The notes: a model not told the origin generated them from the letters alone. Numbered from the stretch's first letter, positions 49,506-59,716 are shown. The stretch: DNA of 64,000 nt from Candidatus Wolbachia massiliensis (GCF_014771645.1 NZ_CP061738.1:759044-823043), one strand, 5' to 3'. Numbers and translations: made by a program.

Positions 49506-50195
49506 CTTAATATTTCCAGCAATAATCAATCCGTTATCTTCCATTAGCCTTCCAGTGCTTTCTTGTAGGAAAAGTCTACCGAGCAAGGTTTTATATTGGT
49601 TAACTTCAGAGTAAACTATTCCACCATACCTTCCTGCAGCAAGGTATGCAAAACCTAAAACTGTTGAACCAATGGAACGCACATTACTGTTGCCAGGTAG
49701 TAATTTATTTAACAAATTGCCACTTACATCTACCAAACCTTCCCCACGACTTTTCATTCGCATTTTTATACAACGAGATCTAAAATCTTCAAGAAAAGCA
49801 CCTTTTTTTTCTTCTGCCCAAAAAGTCTCTCTAAGAGCTGGAGCATCAATTACAGCTGCCACAACTTTGTTTTTATGAATGAGACAAACTGATACTGCAA
49901 AATAAACCATACAACTAGAAAAATTCTCCCTGCCCTCTATAGGCATAATGAACCAAGCGTAACCTTCATTTTTTATTTTTTGATCAGTATCGTCTTCAAA
50001 AATAAAATCATAGTCTTGTCTGTAATCGTGTAAGCAATTGTATATAGTTTGCTTGGATTTTGAGTAAGTTTTGTTGACAAAGTCTGCTGATTTAATACTG
50101 GAAATTTGTAATTCATTAAAATCACGCATAAGCTGCTTGGAAGCACTGCGTACAGAGTCAAGCATCACATTAATACGTGGTGATAAGATGGACAT
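49497..50195 (-). CDS. Inositol monophosphatase-family protein with degenerate active site
   Basis: 232 residues with the overall inositol-phosphatase pattern. [20 protein letters not shown] fits the first helices, [15 protein letters not shown] (81-95) aligns with the W-x-x-D-P-[IL]-D-G-T-x-N-F motif, and [19 protein letters not shown] matches the core. The metal Asp residues of DPxDGT are Met 84 and Glu 87, and the Thr is Arg 89. The later W-D-xAAG motif is QYKTLLG, so that Asp is missing too. Family members are SuhB-like; this one probably lacks normal phosphatase activity, though SuhB also has an RNA polymerase role not needing catalysis. efp begins eight bases upstream. Confidence 0.8.
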   Translation of the reverse strand: MSILSPRINVMLDSVRSASKQLMRDFNELQISSIKSADFVNKTYSKSKQTIYNCLHDYRQDYDFIFEDDTDQKIKNEGYAWFIMPIEGRENFSSCMVYFAVSVCLIHKNKVVAAVIDAPALRETFWAEEKKGAFLEDFRSRCIKMRMKSRGEGLVDVSGNLLNKLLPGNSNVRSIGSTVLGFAYLAAGRYGGIVYSEVNQYKTLLGRLFLQESTGRLMEDNGLIIAGNIKLT

Positions 50196-50203
50196 TCTTC
50201 CTT

Positions 50204-50770
50204 TTACTCTTTCACCCTTTCGTAATAGCTGTCATCAGGAGTATATACTATGATTTTATCCTCTTCTTTTATAAATTGAGGTACATTAACACGTATTCCG
50301 TTTTCCAAAATCGCTGGCTTATAAGAAGCAGTGGCAGTTTGCCCTTTAATAACAGACTCTGTTTCCTTTATAGTCAACATGACATAATCAGGCACATGTG
50401 CAGATATTATTTTGTCTTGATAAGTTACTATTTTAACTTTCATATTATCCTGTAAATAAATCTTTTTTTCTCCCAATAAGTCCAAATTTATGGTGATCTG
50501 CTCGTAATTACTTGGATGCATAAGATTCACGATACTTCCTTCAGTAAAGAGATAAACATATTCCTCTTCATCTAAGATTGCTCTTTTGACCGTTGCATCA
50601 GAACGGAATCTTTCATAATATTTTGCCCCAGTCTTGATGTTTTTCATTTCAGCTTGTATGTATGCACCGCCTTTGCCAGGCTGAGTGTGCATAATACTCA
50701 CAACTAAAAACAACCCGCCATTATGTTCTAACACTTGACCCGGCCTGATATCATTAGCTTTTTCTGCCAT
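50204..50770 (-). CDS. efp: Elongation factor P
   Basis: Relieves ribosome stalling at polyproline. The 188-residue protein has the three beta-barrel domains of EF-P: domain I with HTQPGKGGAYIQAEMKNI (28-45), where Lys 33 is the residue modified in many bacteria, domain II with EYVYLFTEGSIVNLMHPSNY, and domain III with YKPAILENGIRVNVPQFIKEEDKI. Length is standard. Start Met is preceded by a purine-rich stretch. No EpmA-like gene is visible in the window. It is upstream of the IMPase-like gene and likely co-transcribed with it. Confidence 0.96.
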   Translation of the reverse strand: MAEKANDIRPGQVLEHNGGLFLVVSIMHTQPGKGGAYIQAEMKNIKTGAKYYERFRSDATVKRAILDEEEYVYLFTEGSIVNLMHPSNYEQITINLDLLGEKKIYLQDNMKVKIVTYQDKIISAHVPDYVMLTIKETESVIKGQTATASYKPAILENGIRVNVPQFIKEEDKIIVYTPDDSYYERVKE

Positions 50771-50833
50771 AATTACATTTTCAGTTTGACCTTATAATTA
50801 TAAATGGCTTTTGTACAAACATCAAAGTCTTTA

Positions 50834-51340
50834 TTAATCAATAAATTCCGGCATATTGAGTATTATATACCCTTCCTTCATGTTTATATGCGGAAATATT
50901 TCTTTGCTAAAAGACAGCATAATATTCTTTTTTGTACTGATAACCGAGATTTCTAATATATCCCCTGAACCGAAATTATATATAGATTTTATATAGCCAT
51001 ATAATTTATTATCCTCTAGCCTTACTTCCATGCCCACAAGGTCACTTTGATAAAATTCGTCCTCATCATTTAGCTCCGGTAACTTATTTCTCTCTATGTA
51101 CAATTTCTTATTTCTTAAAAGCTCTGCTTGATTACGAGAATTTACTCCACCTATTGTAGCTATTACTAAATTGTCACCTATAATGGATACCAAGTCTACC
51201 TTATAATTCTCACCACCACTTATCAGTTCACCATATAAAGAGATATTTTCAGGTTTTTCAGTGAAAGTTTTTATTTTAACCGCTCCTTTAATTCCGTGAG
51301 GAGAGGTAATAATCCCCAAGCATACCAAATTGTTATCCAT
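50834..51340 (-). CDS. rimM: Ribosome maturation factor RimM
   Basis: Assists 30S head assembly. The 168-residue protein starts [20 protein letters not shown] (residues 5-24), the RimM signature G-x-I-x-x-x-H-G-[IL]-[KR]-G. A PRC-barrel-like C-domain follows, with [20 protein letters not shown] and ending VIDP-like as [11 protein letters not shown]. The stop of the upstream argD frame and this start lie two bases apart on the minus strand order (argD downstream). No rpsP or trmD adjacent. Confidence 0.94.
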   Translation of the reverse strand: MDNNLVCLGIITSPHGIKGAVKIKTFTEKPENISLYGELISGGENYKVDLVSIIGDNLVIATIGGVNSRNQAELLRNKKLYIERNKLPELNDEDEFYQSDLVGMEVRLEDNKLYGYIKSIYNFGSGDILEISVISTKKNIMLSFSKEIFPHINMKEGYIILNMPEFID

Positions 51341-51341
51341 A

Positions 51342-52523
51342 CTAATGTAAATCAGAAGAGTTCTCAGATAAATATCGAGTCAGAATATCAATGCCTTCAT
51401 CAATCTCTTTTTCAGTGATGATTAATGGAGGTAAAATTCTTACAACGTTATCTGATGTTACTCCAACAGTGAGTAAACCACGGTAACTTAGTTCTTCTGC
51501 AAATTTTTGATTATCTGCTTTCACTTTTATTCCAAGCATTAAACCCTTTCCTCTCACTTCTTCTATCATTGAAAATTTACTTGCTAGATCCTCTAATCTA
51601 TTTTTCAAATACTTACCTCTAATTTCAACATTTTCCAAAAAGCCAGGCCTTAGCAGTTCTTTAAGCACAATATTACCTATTGAGGTTGCAAGTGGATTGC
51701 CACCAAAGGTGGAACCGTGCATACCGACCGTCATATACTTAGCAGCCTTTTCAGTTGCGATACAAACTCCTAGCGGAAAACCTCCTCCTATTCCTTTTGC
51801 AAGAGCGCATATATCAGGTTTTACTCCTATATGTTCGTAGGCAAACAACTTTCCTGTTCTACCAGCACCACATTGTATACAATCAAAAAATAGCAATATG
51901 TCATTTTCATCACACAGCTTTCTTAATTCTTTTATAAAGGTTTCATTCATTATTTTGATGCCACCCTGCCCTTGTATTGGTTCTATTAATATAACACCTA
52001 TGCCACTAGAAATTGCTTTCTTTACGCTCTCAATATTAGACTCAATGTTGTCACACCAGTCAATCTGGGGATTCAGTAACTCAGAAAACTTCTGTTTATC
52101 ATTTGCAGCACAAGTTAAAAAAGTTCTTCCATGAAATGCTCCATGAAATGTTAAAATTCTATAGCGGTTTTTATTGCCTCTTCCGTTTTGATAGGCTCTA
52201 GCAATTTTAAGCCCACACTCTACTGCCTCTGATCCAGAATTTGCAAAAAATACAGTATCAGCAAAACTATTGTTTATTAATTTTTCTGCAAAATTGTTGG
52301 CAGTAGGTATATTATAAGTATTTGATATGTGCCACAATTTTTCTCCTTGTAATTTAAGAGCACTAATTAACTGCGAATTGGCGTGACCCAAGCTACTAAC
52401 AGCTATTCCAGAGTGAAAATCTATGTAACGCTTACCGTCAATGTCATACAAGCAAATACCTTTTCCATAAGAAAAATTTATATTAATAGGAGAATAAACT
52501 GGCAAGATAGAAGAAATTGTCAT
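51342..52523 (-). CDS. argD: Acetylornithine/succinyldiaminopimelate aminotransferase
   Basis: Class III PLP aminotransferase, 393 residues. Motifs: [24 protein letters not shown] (in parts, about 26-49), [18 protein letters not shown] (about 94-111), [16 protein letters not shown], and the PLP lysine in [16 protein letters not shown] (about 236-251). [13 protein letters not shown] follows. ArgD can also act as DapC in the succinylase lysine pathway. With dapE in the same genome and little sign of arginine synthesis in Wolbachia, that role is the likelier one; this is inference. It abuts rimM on the same strand. Confidence 0.92.
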   Translation of the reverse strand: MTISSILPVYSPININFSYGKGICLYDIDGKRYIDFHSGIAVSSLGHANSQLISALKLQGEKLWHISNTYNIPTANNFAEKLINNSFADTVFFANSGSEAVECGLKIARAYQNGRGNKNRYRILTFHGAFHGRTFLTCAANDKQKFSELLNPQIDWCDNIESNIESVKKAISSGIGVILIEPIQGQGGIKIMNETFIKELRKLCDENDILLFFDCIQCGAGRTGKLFAYEHIGVKPDICALAKGIGGGFPLGVCIATEKAAKYMTVGMHGSTFGGNPLATSIGNIVLKELLRPGFLENVEIRGKYLKNRLEDLASKFSMIEEVRGKGLMLGIKVKADNQKFAEELSYRGLLTVGVTSDNVVRILPPLIITEKEIDEGIDILTRYLSENSSDLH

Positions 52524-52587
52524 AAAAATATGATATGCTAAATTTTAATTAATAACATAAAAACTGTTATTTCACAATGAGAAGGAT

Positions 52588-54015
52588 ATGTATAAACTAG
52601 GCAAACTAATACTTTCTGCACTAAAAAAAAATAAATACACAAAAGTTATCGCATTATTCTCATTAATTCTTGTGATTTTATTTAGTGTAATATATTGTAA
52701 TTATTCGTTAAGAAATAACTTCCTTTCTTCTTACCGTGATTCAAGTATAGGTTTAAAAAGTGTATTGGAAAACAGTATAATAAAGAAGTACCATTATTTA
52801 CTAATAGAAAAACATCATATTGAATACAAGAACTTTGACTATATAAATCAACTGGTAAAGCTACGTGCTGAATTATTACAATCAGTTAGCAAAGTGAAGG
52901 ATCTTAGTTTAATACTATATGATCAAAATAGCAGAATAATATTCAGCAACTTTAACACTCAAGATCATGATTATGAACAGTTGCTTACAAACGATGAAAT
53001 TGATAAACTACTAAATAACCAAGAGATATTTTATACTGTAGGGAATACATTAATTTCCATTTTCCCTATATTCCATGAAAATAGTGCTAAGCCATCATTC
53101 TTTTTGAAGATTATTCAAAACCATAATAGCTCTTATTTTATGGTTTATAGCCTGTTTTTAACGTTTGTGGGCTTACTGTTAATCATTTTAATGTTAATAA
53201 TGCTTTACTTGCATTTTTCTAATACCCAAATGTTAGCTAAGCAACATAAAACTAATATTGAATTACAACAGATGAAAGAGGCATTAGAGCAAGAAAATGC
53301 AAATAAGCTAAAGTTTTTTGCAAGCGTTACACACGAGCTGCGTACACCTCTTAATGCTATCATTGGATTTGCAGAGTTGATTAAAAATGAAACTTTAGGT
53401 TCGATGGACCACTCTCAATACAAAGAGTATGCAGACGATATATATAATGCAGGAACACATCTACTTGCTTTAATTAACGATGTGTTAGATTTTGCGAAGG
53501 CCGAATCAAGCAGCTTAACAGTAGAAAAAGTGAAGTTTAACCTGAATAAAATAATAGATTCATGTTTAAATATGTTATCACCTAAATTAAAAGAAACTGG
53601 GATCAGTTTAAAAAAAGAGATGCCTGATAAACAGCTATTAGTCATCGCAGATCCCAAAAGAATGAAGCAAATTATAATAAACTTACTATCAAACTCAATC
53701 AAATTTACTCCCAAAGATGGTTTGATAAGAATGGTGATTAAAGAAAATATAGAAAAAAACCTATTAACTATTGAGTTTCACGATAATGGAATAGGGATAA
53801 TGCAGCAGGATATATACAAAGTCATGTCTGTTTTTGGCCAAGCAGATTCAGGATATAGGAATGAAGGTACAGGTATTGGATTACCACTTAGCAAGAAATT
53901 AGTGGAGTTAATGGGTGGAACTTTTGACATTAAAAGTGAAGCGAAACTTGGTACTACGATAACGTTAAACTTCTTCTATGAAGAGCAAACATGTGAAGAT
54001 TTGATCGATTTTTAA
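52588..54015 (+). CDS. pleC: Sensor histidine kinase, PleC/DivJ type
   Basis: 475 residues. Two membrane helices (about 19-40 and 187-210) flank an extracytoplasmic sensor region of roughly 145 residues. The HisKA domain has FASVTHELRTPLNAIIGFAEL with phospho-acceptor His 249. The ATPase domain shows the N-box (IIINLLSNSIKFTP), HDNGIGI and GTGIGLPLSKKLVELMGG. The sequence near the H-box (HSQYKEYADDIYNAGTHLLALINDVLD, in parts) is the PleC/DivJ style. There is no receiver domain. Wolbachia has PleC-PleD and CckA-CtrA pairs; lack of PAS or receiver domains fits PleC better than CckA. Confidence 0.85.
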   Translation: MYKLGKLILSALKKNKYTKVIALFSLILVILFSVIYCNYSLRNNFLSSYRDSSIGLKSVLENSIIKKYHYLLIEKHHIEYKNFDYINQLVKLRAELLQSVSKVKDLSLILYDQNSRIIFSNFNTQDHDYEQLLTNDEIDKLLNNQEIFYTVGNTLISIFPIFHENSAKPSFFLKIIQNHNSSYFMVYSLFLTFVGLLLIILMLIMLYLHFSNTQMLAKQHKTNIELQQMKEALEQENANKLKFFASVTHELRTPLNAIIGFAELIKNETLGSMDHSQYKEYADDIYNAGTHLLALINDVLDFAKAESSSLTVEKVKFNLNKIIDSCLNMLSPKLKETGISLKKEMPDKQLLVIADPKRMKQIIINLLSNSIKFTPKDGLIRMVIKENIEKNLLTIEFHDNGIGIMQQDIYKVMSVFGQADSGYRNEGTGIGLPLSKKLVELMGGTFDIKSEAKLGTTITLNFFYEEQTCEDLIDF

Positions 54016-54081
54016 CTAGAGTTCTTGAAAGCTCTGACTACAATATACATACTACTATAAATGTTATTAACGGAGCAAAAT

Positions 54082-54549
54082 ATGGAATTAACAATAAGAA
54101 ATAATGCACCTGATTTTAGCTTACCAACTGATTCTGGTGAAAATTTATCATTGAGTGACTTTTTCGACAAAAAAAACGTAGTTCTTTATTTTTATCCTAA
54201 AGACGATACTCCAGGTTGTACGATGGAGGCAAAAGGTTTTAAAGACAAAATAGATGATTTTTCTTCCCTTGATACAGTAATAATTGGTGTATCAAAAGAC
54301 AGCGTTAAATGCCACTCTAACTTCAAAGCAAAATATTCTCTACCATTTCATTTAGTTTCTGATGAGAATGCTGAAATATTGGAAAAATATGGTGTTTGGG
54401 CAGAAAAAAGTATGTTTGGCAAAAAATATATGGGAATAGAGCGCACTACTTTTTTAATAGATGAAAAGGGTAAAATAGTGAAAATCTGGAAAAATGTAAA
54501 AGTTAGTGGACATGTCGATGAGGTTCTAGAGGAAGTAAAAAAGATGTAA
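54082..54549 (+). CDS. bcp: Thiol peroxidase, BCP/PrxQ type
   Basis: Reduces hydroperoxides. From the internal Met at 54082 the protein has 155 residues. It starts ELTIRNNAPDFSLPTDSGEN, with the thioredoxin fold and the peroxidatic Cys 46 in YPKDDTPGCTMEAKGF. A second Cys near residue 86 (KDSVKCHSNF) is a possible resolving residue. FGKKYMGIERTTFLIDEKGK is typical of PrxQ. An upstream Met at 54061 would add seven residues not seen in relatives. The gene starts 66 bases after pleC and 30 bases before recF. Confidence 0.93.
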   Translation: MELTIRNNAPDFSLPTDSGENLSLSDFFDKKNVVLYFYPKDDTPGCTMEAKGFKDKIDDFSSLDTVIIGVSKDSVKCHSNFKAKYSLPFHLVSDENAEILEKYGVWAEKSMFGKKYMGIERTTFLIDEKGKIVKIWKNVKVSGHVDEVLEEVKKM

Positions 54550-54573
54550 ATTGAAGAAAATTTATTTAGGTTA

Positions 54574-55644
54574 ATGGCTACCCATTGCTACATAAAAAAG
54601 TTGAAATTACATAATTTTCGTAACCATTCAAATTTTGAATTGGACTCAAATTGCAACTCAGTTGTGATAACTGGTAAAAATGGCATTGGCAAAACTAACA
54701 TACTCGAAGCAATTTCATTACTTGCTAAAAGCAATGGAATGAAAAAAGCAAAAGCCAGTGAAATGCAAAATAGATTCAGCAGTGAAGATTGGGCAGTGTA
54801 CTATGGATTTTTTAATGGAACAGATTTTAACTCAATTGGTATTGCAAAGAATTTCAATAAGAAGTTAATACAAGTTGACGGGAAAACACAGTCTAGTTAT
54901 TCATCTTTGTACAGAATATCTAATGTAGTATGGTTAATTCCACAAATGGATTATATTCTTCTTAACTCTCCAAGTGATAGGTTAAAATTCTTAGACCGTA
55001 TAGCTTCATTATTTGAAGAAAATTACACTTACTGTTACATGAGATATAGGAAAGCTAAACATGAGCGAAGTAAACTACTAAGGGAGAACATTTTGGATGA
55101 GAACTGGCTTTCTAGCCTTGAAAATATCATGGCTGTGAATGCAGTTAATATCTTAGATATGCGATTGTCCGTTTTAAAGATATTGCAGGACACAATTGAT
55201 AATCATTCCACTAAGTTTTTCCCGAAGGTAAGTTTGAAATTTAGCAGCCAGCTAACTTTGAACGATACTGCAGAATATTTTCAGAGTCGTCTAAAAGAAA
55301 ATAGAGCAAAAGACTCGCTAACCGGTAGAGTAACCTTCTGTGTGAACAACGACAGATTTCAGGTTTTTTGCCAAAAAAGAGATATACCAATAAATTTGTG
55401 CTCTACTGGGGAACAAAAGTTATTGCTTCTTTCTATTATTTTATCCAGTGTAAAAGCAAGGTGTATTCATTACAATAAGGCACCACTTCTTCTCCTTGAT
55501 GATATAATGTCTCATCTGGATAAGCATTACAGAAAGGTGCTAGTAGAAGAAATATTAAGCATTAAATGCCAAACTTGGGTAACTGATGTGGATCGAAATA
55601 ACTTTGATAGCTATATTGATTCTTTCAAATTCATCGAATTGTAG
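54574..55644 (+). CDS. recF: DNA replication and repair protein RecF
   Basis: 356-residue SMC-like ATPase that loads RecA on gapped DNA with RecO and RecR. Motifs: KLKLHNFRNHSNFELDSN at the start, Walker A VVITGKNGIGKTNILEAISLL (about 29-49), the signature region LCSTGEQKLLLLSIIL (about 274-289) and Walker B APLLLLDDIMSHLDKHYRKVL (about 305-325). Length is normal. It is not next to dnaN or gyrB, unlike in many bacteria. Confidence 0.95.
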   Translation: MATHCYIKKLKLHNFRNHSNFELDSNCNSVVITGKNGIGKTNILEAISLLAKSNGMKKAKASEMQNRFSSEDWAVYYGFFNGTDFNSIGIAKNFNKKLIQVDGKTQSSYSSLYRISNVVWLIPQMDYILLNSPSDRLKFLDRIASLFEENYTYCYMRYRKAKHERSKLLRENILDENWLSSLENIMAVNAVNILDMRLSVLKILQDTIDNHSTKFFPKVSLKFSSQLTLNDTAEYFQSRLKENRAKDSLTGRVTFCVNNDRFQVFCQKRDIPINLCSTGEQKLLLLSIILSSVKARCIHYNKAPLLLLDDIMSHLDKHYRKVLVEEILSIKCQTWVTDVDRNNFDSYIDSFKFIEL

Positions 55645-55826
55645 ATGAGTTAGTGGCAATTGTAGGAGATTTAAATTTGATTGGTTATGCCATATTTGCA
55701 TACCAATCTCTCTATAATAAGCCCCTGATGCAGAGCTTAGTAATAACAAACTGCTAGGTTTCAGTTTTTTTAATAATTATGTGTTAATAATTATTTATAA
55801 GTTCCCATTTTTAAAGAGAGTAGAAG

Positions 55827-58136
55827 ATGATTTCTAAAAATTTAGAGGCAAGTTTAAATAGGGCATTGCTAATTGCTTCTAATTTTCATCTAAAGTACGC
55901 AAAAGTAGAACATTTATTGCTGGCGTTAACTAAAGATGTGGATGTAAATTACGTTTTGTCAAGATGTAACATCAGAACTGATGAAATCATAAATATAGAT
56001 AATATTCTATCAAGGTGTAATGTTAAGGCTAATGGCTACAGCAATAGTATAAAAGGTTTGTTACTACAAGACAACTCTGAATCAACTATCAATGAAGTTA
56101 AGCCTAATTCGTTATTTCAATGCATAATACACAGGACCATAATACGCGCTCATAGCTTAGGAAGAAAGGAAATAAATGGAGCGAATGTTCTAGTAGAAAT
56201 TTTGTCCGAACAAGACTTATATATAGAAGATCTATTACAGAAACAAAATGCGAAGGATTCTAATTTGATTTACCACATATCTAATATGAAATACTCAAGT
56301 GATATAGATGAATACACTACTAATCGTAAAGTAAAACTTGATAAAAATAACGATGTCTCTACTGCAGTAAATAAAGGTGAATTATTAAAAGATGAGGAAG
56401 CTCTACAAAGCTATTGTAAAAACTTAAATGATTATGCGAGAAGTAAAAAAATTGATTACGTTATTGGTCGTGATTATGAATTAGACCGTACCATAGAAAT
56501 ATTATTAAGACGCAGAAAAAACAACCCTTTATATGTTGGAGATCCAGGTGTTGGCAAAACAACAATAGTTGAAGGTTTAGTATTAAAGATCATCGAAGGC
56601 AGTGTTCCCAATGTGCTGAGGTCTAGTATAATTTATGCTTTAGATTTAGGATCACTCCTTGCAGGGACACGTTATAGAGGTGATTTTGAGGAGAGAATAA
56701 AATCTATAATAAAAGCAATTGAGGCAAAACCTGGTGCTATTCTTTTTATTGACGAAATACACACCATTATTGGAGCTGGTTCAACAAGTGGTAGCTTTCT
56801 TGATGCTGGTAATTTGCTTAAGCCTGCACTCGCAAGAGGTACATTACGGTGTATAGGTGCAACTACATACAGAGAATATAGCAATAGTTTTGAAAAAGAT
56901 AAAGCATTAGCAAGAAGGTTTCAAAAAATCAATGTGAAAGAGTCTTCTGTTAATGAGACAATAAAGATACTAAATGGTATAAAGCATTACTATGAAGGGT
57001 ATCATGGGGTGTATTACACAAAGCATGCCATTAAGTCTGCAGCTGAACTTTCACACAAATATATCACTGGGCGAATATTACCTGATAAAGCAGTTGATGT
57101 TATAGATGAAGCAGGAGCATATTGTAAGTTACTAAAAAACAGACGTAAAATTGTAAACAGTAGAGATATTAAGAACACTATCACTAGAATTACAAACGTA
57201 CCTTGTGGTTCTGAATTTGATGATATGCAAAGAGTCAAATCTCTAAAAGAAAATCTTGAAAAGGTTATTTTTGGCCAAAAGCAAGCAATAGAATCTCTTG
57301 TTAATTCTATTAAAATTGCTAAATCTGGGTTGAGAAATTATAATAAACCCTTAGCAAGTTATCTTTTCGCAGGACCAACTGGTGTCGGCAAAACTGAACT
57401 TGCAAAGCAGTTGGCAAAGAGTATGAGCATGAACCTTATACGCTTTGATATGTCCGAATATATGGAATCTCACACAATATCTAGAATGATTGGTTCCCCT
57501 CCTGGATATGTAGGTTATGACCAAGGTGGACTACTCACAGAATCCATATCCAATAATCAATATAGTGTCGTGCTTCTCGATGAAATTGAGAAAGCTCACA
57601 GTGATATTTACAATATATTACTACAAGTCATGGATTATGGTTGTATTACAGACACCTACGGACGTAAAGTTAACTTTTCCAATATAATTTTGATTATGAC
57701 AACCAATGCAGGGGCATTTGAACGTAGTAAGAGCTCTATTGGCTTTGGGCATAAAGATTTTAATATTAGTGATAGCGAAAAAGCGATGGAACAGGTTTTC
57801 AGCCCTGAATTTCGTAATCGCCTTGATGCGGTTATTTCTTTTTCTGGCTTAAATGCGGATATAATTTTGTATATTGTAGATAAATTCGTTCAGGAATTAA
57901 AAAAACAACTTATACAAAAGGGTATAAGCTGTTCAGTCGAGGAGGAAGTAAAGTCTTATCTTGCACGAGTGGGCTACAGCAAGGAAATGGGAGCACGCCC
58001 GATAGAGAGACTGATTGAAAAAGAGATAAAAAGCTATTTAGCTGAAGAAATATTGAACCGAAAGCTAATTAAAGGAAAGAAGTTGACGATTTACATGGAT
58101 AAACAAAAAAATAAAATTGCTTTTGATATAACTTAA
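55827..58136 (+). CDS. clpA: ATP-dependent Clp protease ATP-binding subunit ClpA
   Basis: 769-residue AAA+ unfoldase that feeds substrates to ClpP. The N-domain (1-140) is weakly conserved. D1 has Walker A YVGDPGVGKTTIVEGL (about 237-252; most ClpA have GESGVGKT) and Walker B ILFIDEIHTIIGAGS. D2 has LFAGPTGVGKTELAKQLAKS (about 513-532) and VVLLDEIEKAHSDIYNILLQ. The usual end GARPIERLIEKEIK follows. No coiled-coil middle domain is present, which separates it from ClpB. clpS, the usual upstream partner, is not seen here. Confidence 0.94.
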   Translation: MISKNLEASLNRALLIASNFHLKYAKVEHLLLALTKDVDVNYVLSRCNIRTDEIINIDNILSRCNVKANGYSNSIKGLLLQDNSESTINEVKPNSLFQCIIHRTIIRAHSLGRKEINGANVLVEILSEQDLYIEDLLQKQNAKDSNLIYHISNMKYSSDIDEYTTNRKVKLDKNNDVSTAVNKGELLKDEEALQSYCKNLNDYARSKKIDYVIGRDYELDRTIEILLRRRKNNPLYVGDPGVGKTTIVEGLVLKIIEGSVPNVLRSSIIYALDLGSLLAGTRYRGDFEERIKSIIKAIEAKPGAILFIDEIHTIIGAGSTSGSFLDAGNLLKPALARGTLRCIGATTYREYSNSFEKDKALARRFQKINVKESSVNETIKILNGIKHYYEGYHGVYYTKHAIKSAAELSHKYITGRILPDKAVDVIDEAGAYCKLLKNRRKIVNSRDIKNTITRITNVPCGSEFDDMQRVKSLKENLEKVIFGQKQAIESLVNSIKIAKSGLRNYNKPLASYLFAGPTGVGKTELAKQLAKSMSMNLIRFDMSEYMESHTISRMIGSPPGYVGYDQGGLLTESISNNQYSVVLLDEIEKAHSDIYNILLQVMDYGCITDTYGRKVNFSNIILIMTTNAGAFERSKSSIGFGHKDFNISDSEKAMEQVFSPEFRNRLDAVISFSGLNADIILYIVDKFVQELKKQLIQKGISCSVEEEVKSYLARVGYSKEMGARPIERLIEKEIKSYLAEEILNRKLIKGKKLTIYMDKQKNKIAFDIT

Positions 58137-58197
58137 AATTCTTGTATTGAGCTCCATCTTTGTTACAATCTATAACTAAAATTTAATTTGAGTTATA

Positions 58198-59094
58198 GTG
58201 ATAATAAGCGATAAAGTAAAACAAATCCTAAGCTGCTACGAAAGTGAAAACCCAGGGGTAAAGGCGAATCTTACTCGTATTCTTATGCACGGGAAGCTTG
58301 GTGGTACTGGCAAACTAGTAATTCTCCCTGTAGACCAAGGATTTGAACACGGACCACTCAAAAGCTTTGAAGTTAACCCAGATGCCTATGATCCGCATTA
58401 TCACTTTCAGCTTGCAGTTGATTCCGGAGTAAGTGCATATGCTGCTCCGCTTGGTATGATCGAAGCTGGCGCTTCAACTTACGCTGGAATGCTGCCACTC
58501 ATTTTGAAACTCAATAGTTCTAATTCTTTGCATTCACTAACTTCTGATCAGGCAATTACTGCCTCCGTTAAAGATGCGCTGCGTTTGGGCTGCACAGCTG
58601 TTGGATTTACTATATATCCTGGTTCTGCTAAGTGCTTTGATATGATAGAAGAAGCTCGTGAAATCATAGCTGAAGCTAAGTCTTGTGGGCTTGCAGTAGT
58701 GCTATGGTCTTACCCACGCGGTGAAGGAATTTCCAAAGAAGGTGAAACAGCAGTTGATGTAATCGCCTATGCTGCGCATATAGCAGCCTTACTCGGTGCT
58801 AACATAATAAAAGTAAAACTTCCAACTAACTATTTGGAAAAAGAAAAAATAGAAGCAGAAAATATTGAGCCATTGTTCAAAAGAATCGAATATGTAAGAA
58901 AGTCTTGCTTTGCAGGGAAAAGAATAGTAGTTTTTTCTGGAGGCGAGTCAAAGGGAATAGATGATATATATAATGAAGCCAAAGAAATCAAGCAAGGTGG
59001 GGGTAATGGTTCAATTATTGGACGCAATACCTTTCAACGCAAAAGAGAAGAGGCTTTATCCATGTTAAGGGAAATAATGGGTATTTATACATAA
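58198..59094 (+). CDS. fbaB: Class I fructose-bisphosphate aldolase (DhnA/FbaB type)
   Basis: 298-residue Schiff-base aldolase of the archaeal/DhnA type, converting fructose 1,6-bisphosphate to triose phosphates or the reverse. Motifs: LVILPVDQGFEHGPLKSFE (about 40-58), VGFTIYPGSAKCFDM, VVLWSYPRGEGISKEGE, and the lysine-bearing NIIKVKLPTNY (about 203-213). FSGGESKGIDDIYNEAKEIKQGGGNGSIIGRN (in parts) forms the phosphate site. The start is GTG at 58198. In Wolbachia it probably works in the gluconeogenic direction; that is family knowledge, not visible here. Confidence 0.93.
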   Translation: MIISDKVKQILSCYESENPGVKANLTRILMHGKLGGTGKLVILPVDQGFEHGPLKSFEVNPDAYDPHYHFQLAVDSGVSAYAAPLGMIEAGASTYAGMLPLILKLNSSNSLHSLTSDQAITASVKDALRLGCTAVGFTIYPGSAKCFDMIEEAREIIAEAKSCGLAVVLWSYPRGEGISKEGETAVDVIAYAAHIAALLGANIIKVKLPTNYLEKEKIEAENIEPLFKRIEYVRKSCFAGKRIVVFSGGESKGIDDIYNEAKEIKQGGGNGSIIGRNTFQRKREEALSMLREIMGIYT

Positions 59095-59099
59095 AAAAC

Positions 59100-59171
59100 G
59101 GCTGGGTGGCAGAATGGTTCATGCGGAGGACTGCAAATCCTTTTATACCGGTTCAATTCCGGTCCCGGCCT
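59100..59171 (+). tRNA. tRNA-Cys (GCA)
   Basis: A 72-nt cloverleaf five bases after the aldolase stop: acceptor ggctggg / cccggcc, anticodon loop ctgcaaa giving GCA, T-arm ccggttcaattccgg, and discriminator T, the identity base for tRNA-Cys. Confidence 0.95.
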
Positions 59172-59341
59172 CTTTAATTCGATTAAATTGTCATTTCCTC
59201 TAAAATTTTAGCAAGCAGGTATAGATCTTGATGAAATATTAAAAAAATAAGATACTATATTTAAAATATAAGAGCACATCTTTAAATTTAAAAATGAGCT
59301 AATTTGTGAAGCATAATGGTGATCATATTAAAGAAAGCAAC
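59172..59341. other. AT-rich gap
   Basis: No gene or clear signal between tRNA-Cys and the repeat. Confidence 0.3.
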
Positions 59342-59582
59342 AGTGTGACTAAAAAACTACTTGACAAGCCTCGCCAGTCCCCTTATCATAACCATAGTAT
59401 TGTGGGTGTTTTAGGCCTAAAATTTATCATCAAACTTTGTATTAAGTGACAAAGCACAACAAAAAACTAGGCGTGTTATGTTTAATTTTTGCAATATAGA
59501 GACTCCATGTCTTTATAAATTTTTATCTACATTAGCTGAACCTCGCTTATTAAGCGATGTAAGAGAGAATCGGACGCCAAGT
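59342..59582 (-). repeat. Dispersed repeat, inverted near-identical copy of 7597-7838
   Basis: About 240 bp whose reverse complement follows 7597-7838 nearly base for base, from acttggcgtccgattctctc through ataatgtag-like and aaattttaggcctaaaa to gaggcttgtcaagtag. Only scattered single-base differences are seen. It lies 52 kb away in the opposite orientation, so the pair could recombine to invert the intervening segment. Confidence 0.88.
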
Positions 59583-59716
59583 CGTTAGTTCTGTTTACTA
59601 CTTTTTGACTCATTGTCAAACCTCCATTTTTTTATATCAATTTATTACTTTTTTTCGGTTTGACACACTTTTTTGAACATTCCCCTGTAATAATTTATAC
59701 TTACTCACACACACGA

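Noticed and set aside
55740-55826. Possible sigma-32 -10 (ttcccattt) ahead of clpA
   Set aside because: No matching cttgaa -35 at a suitable distance.
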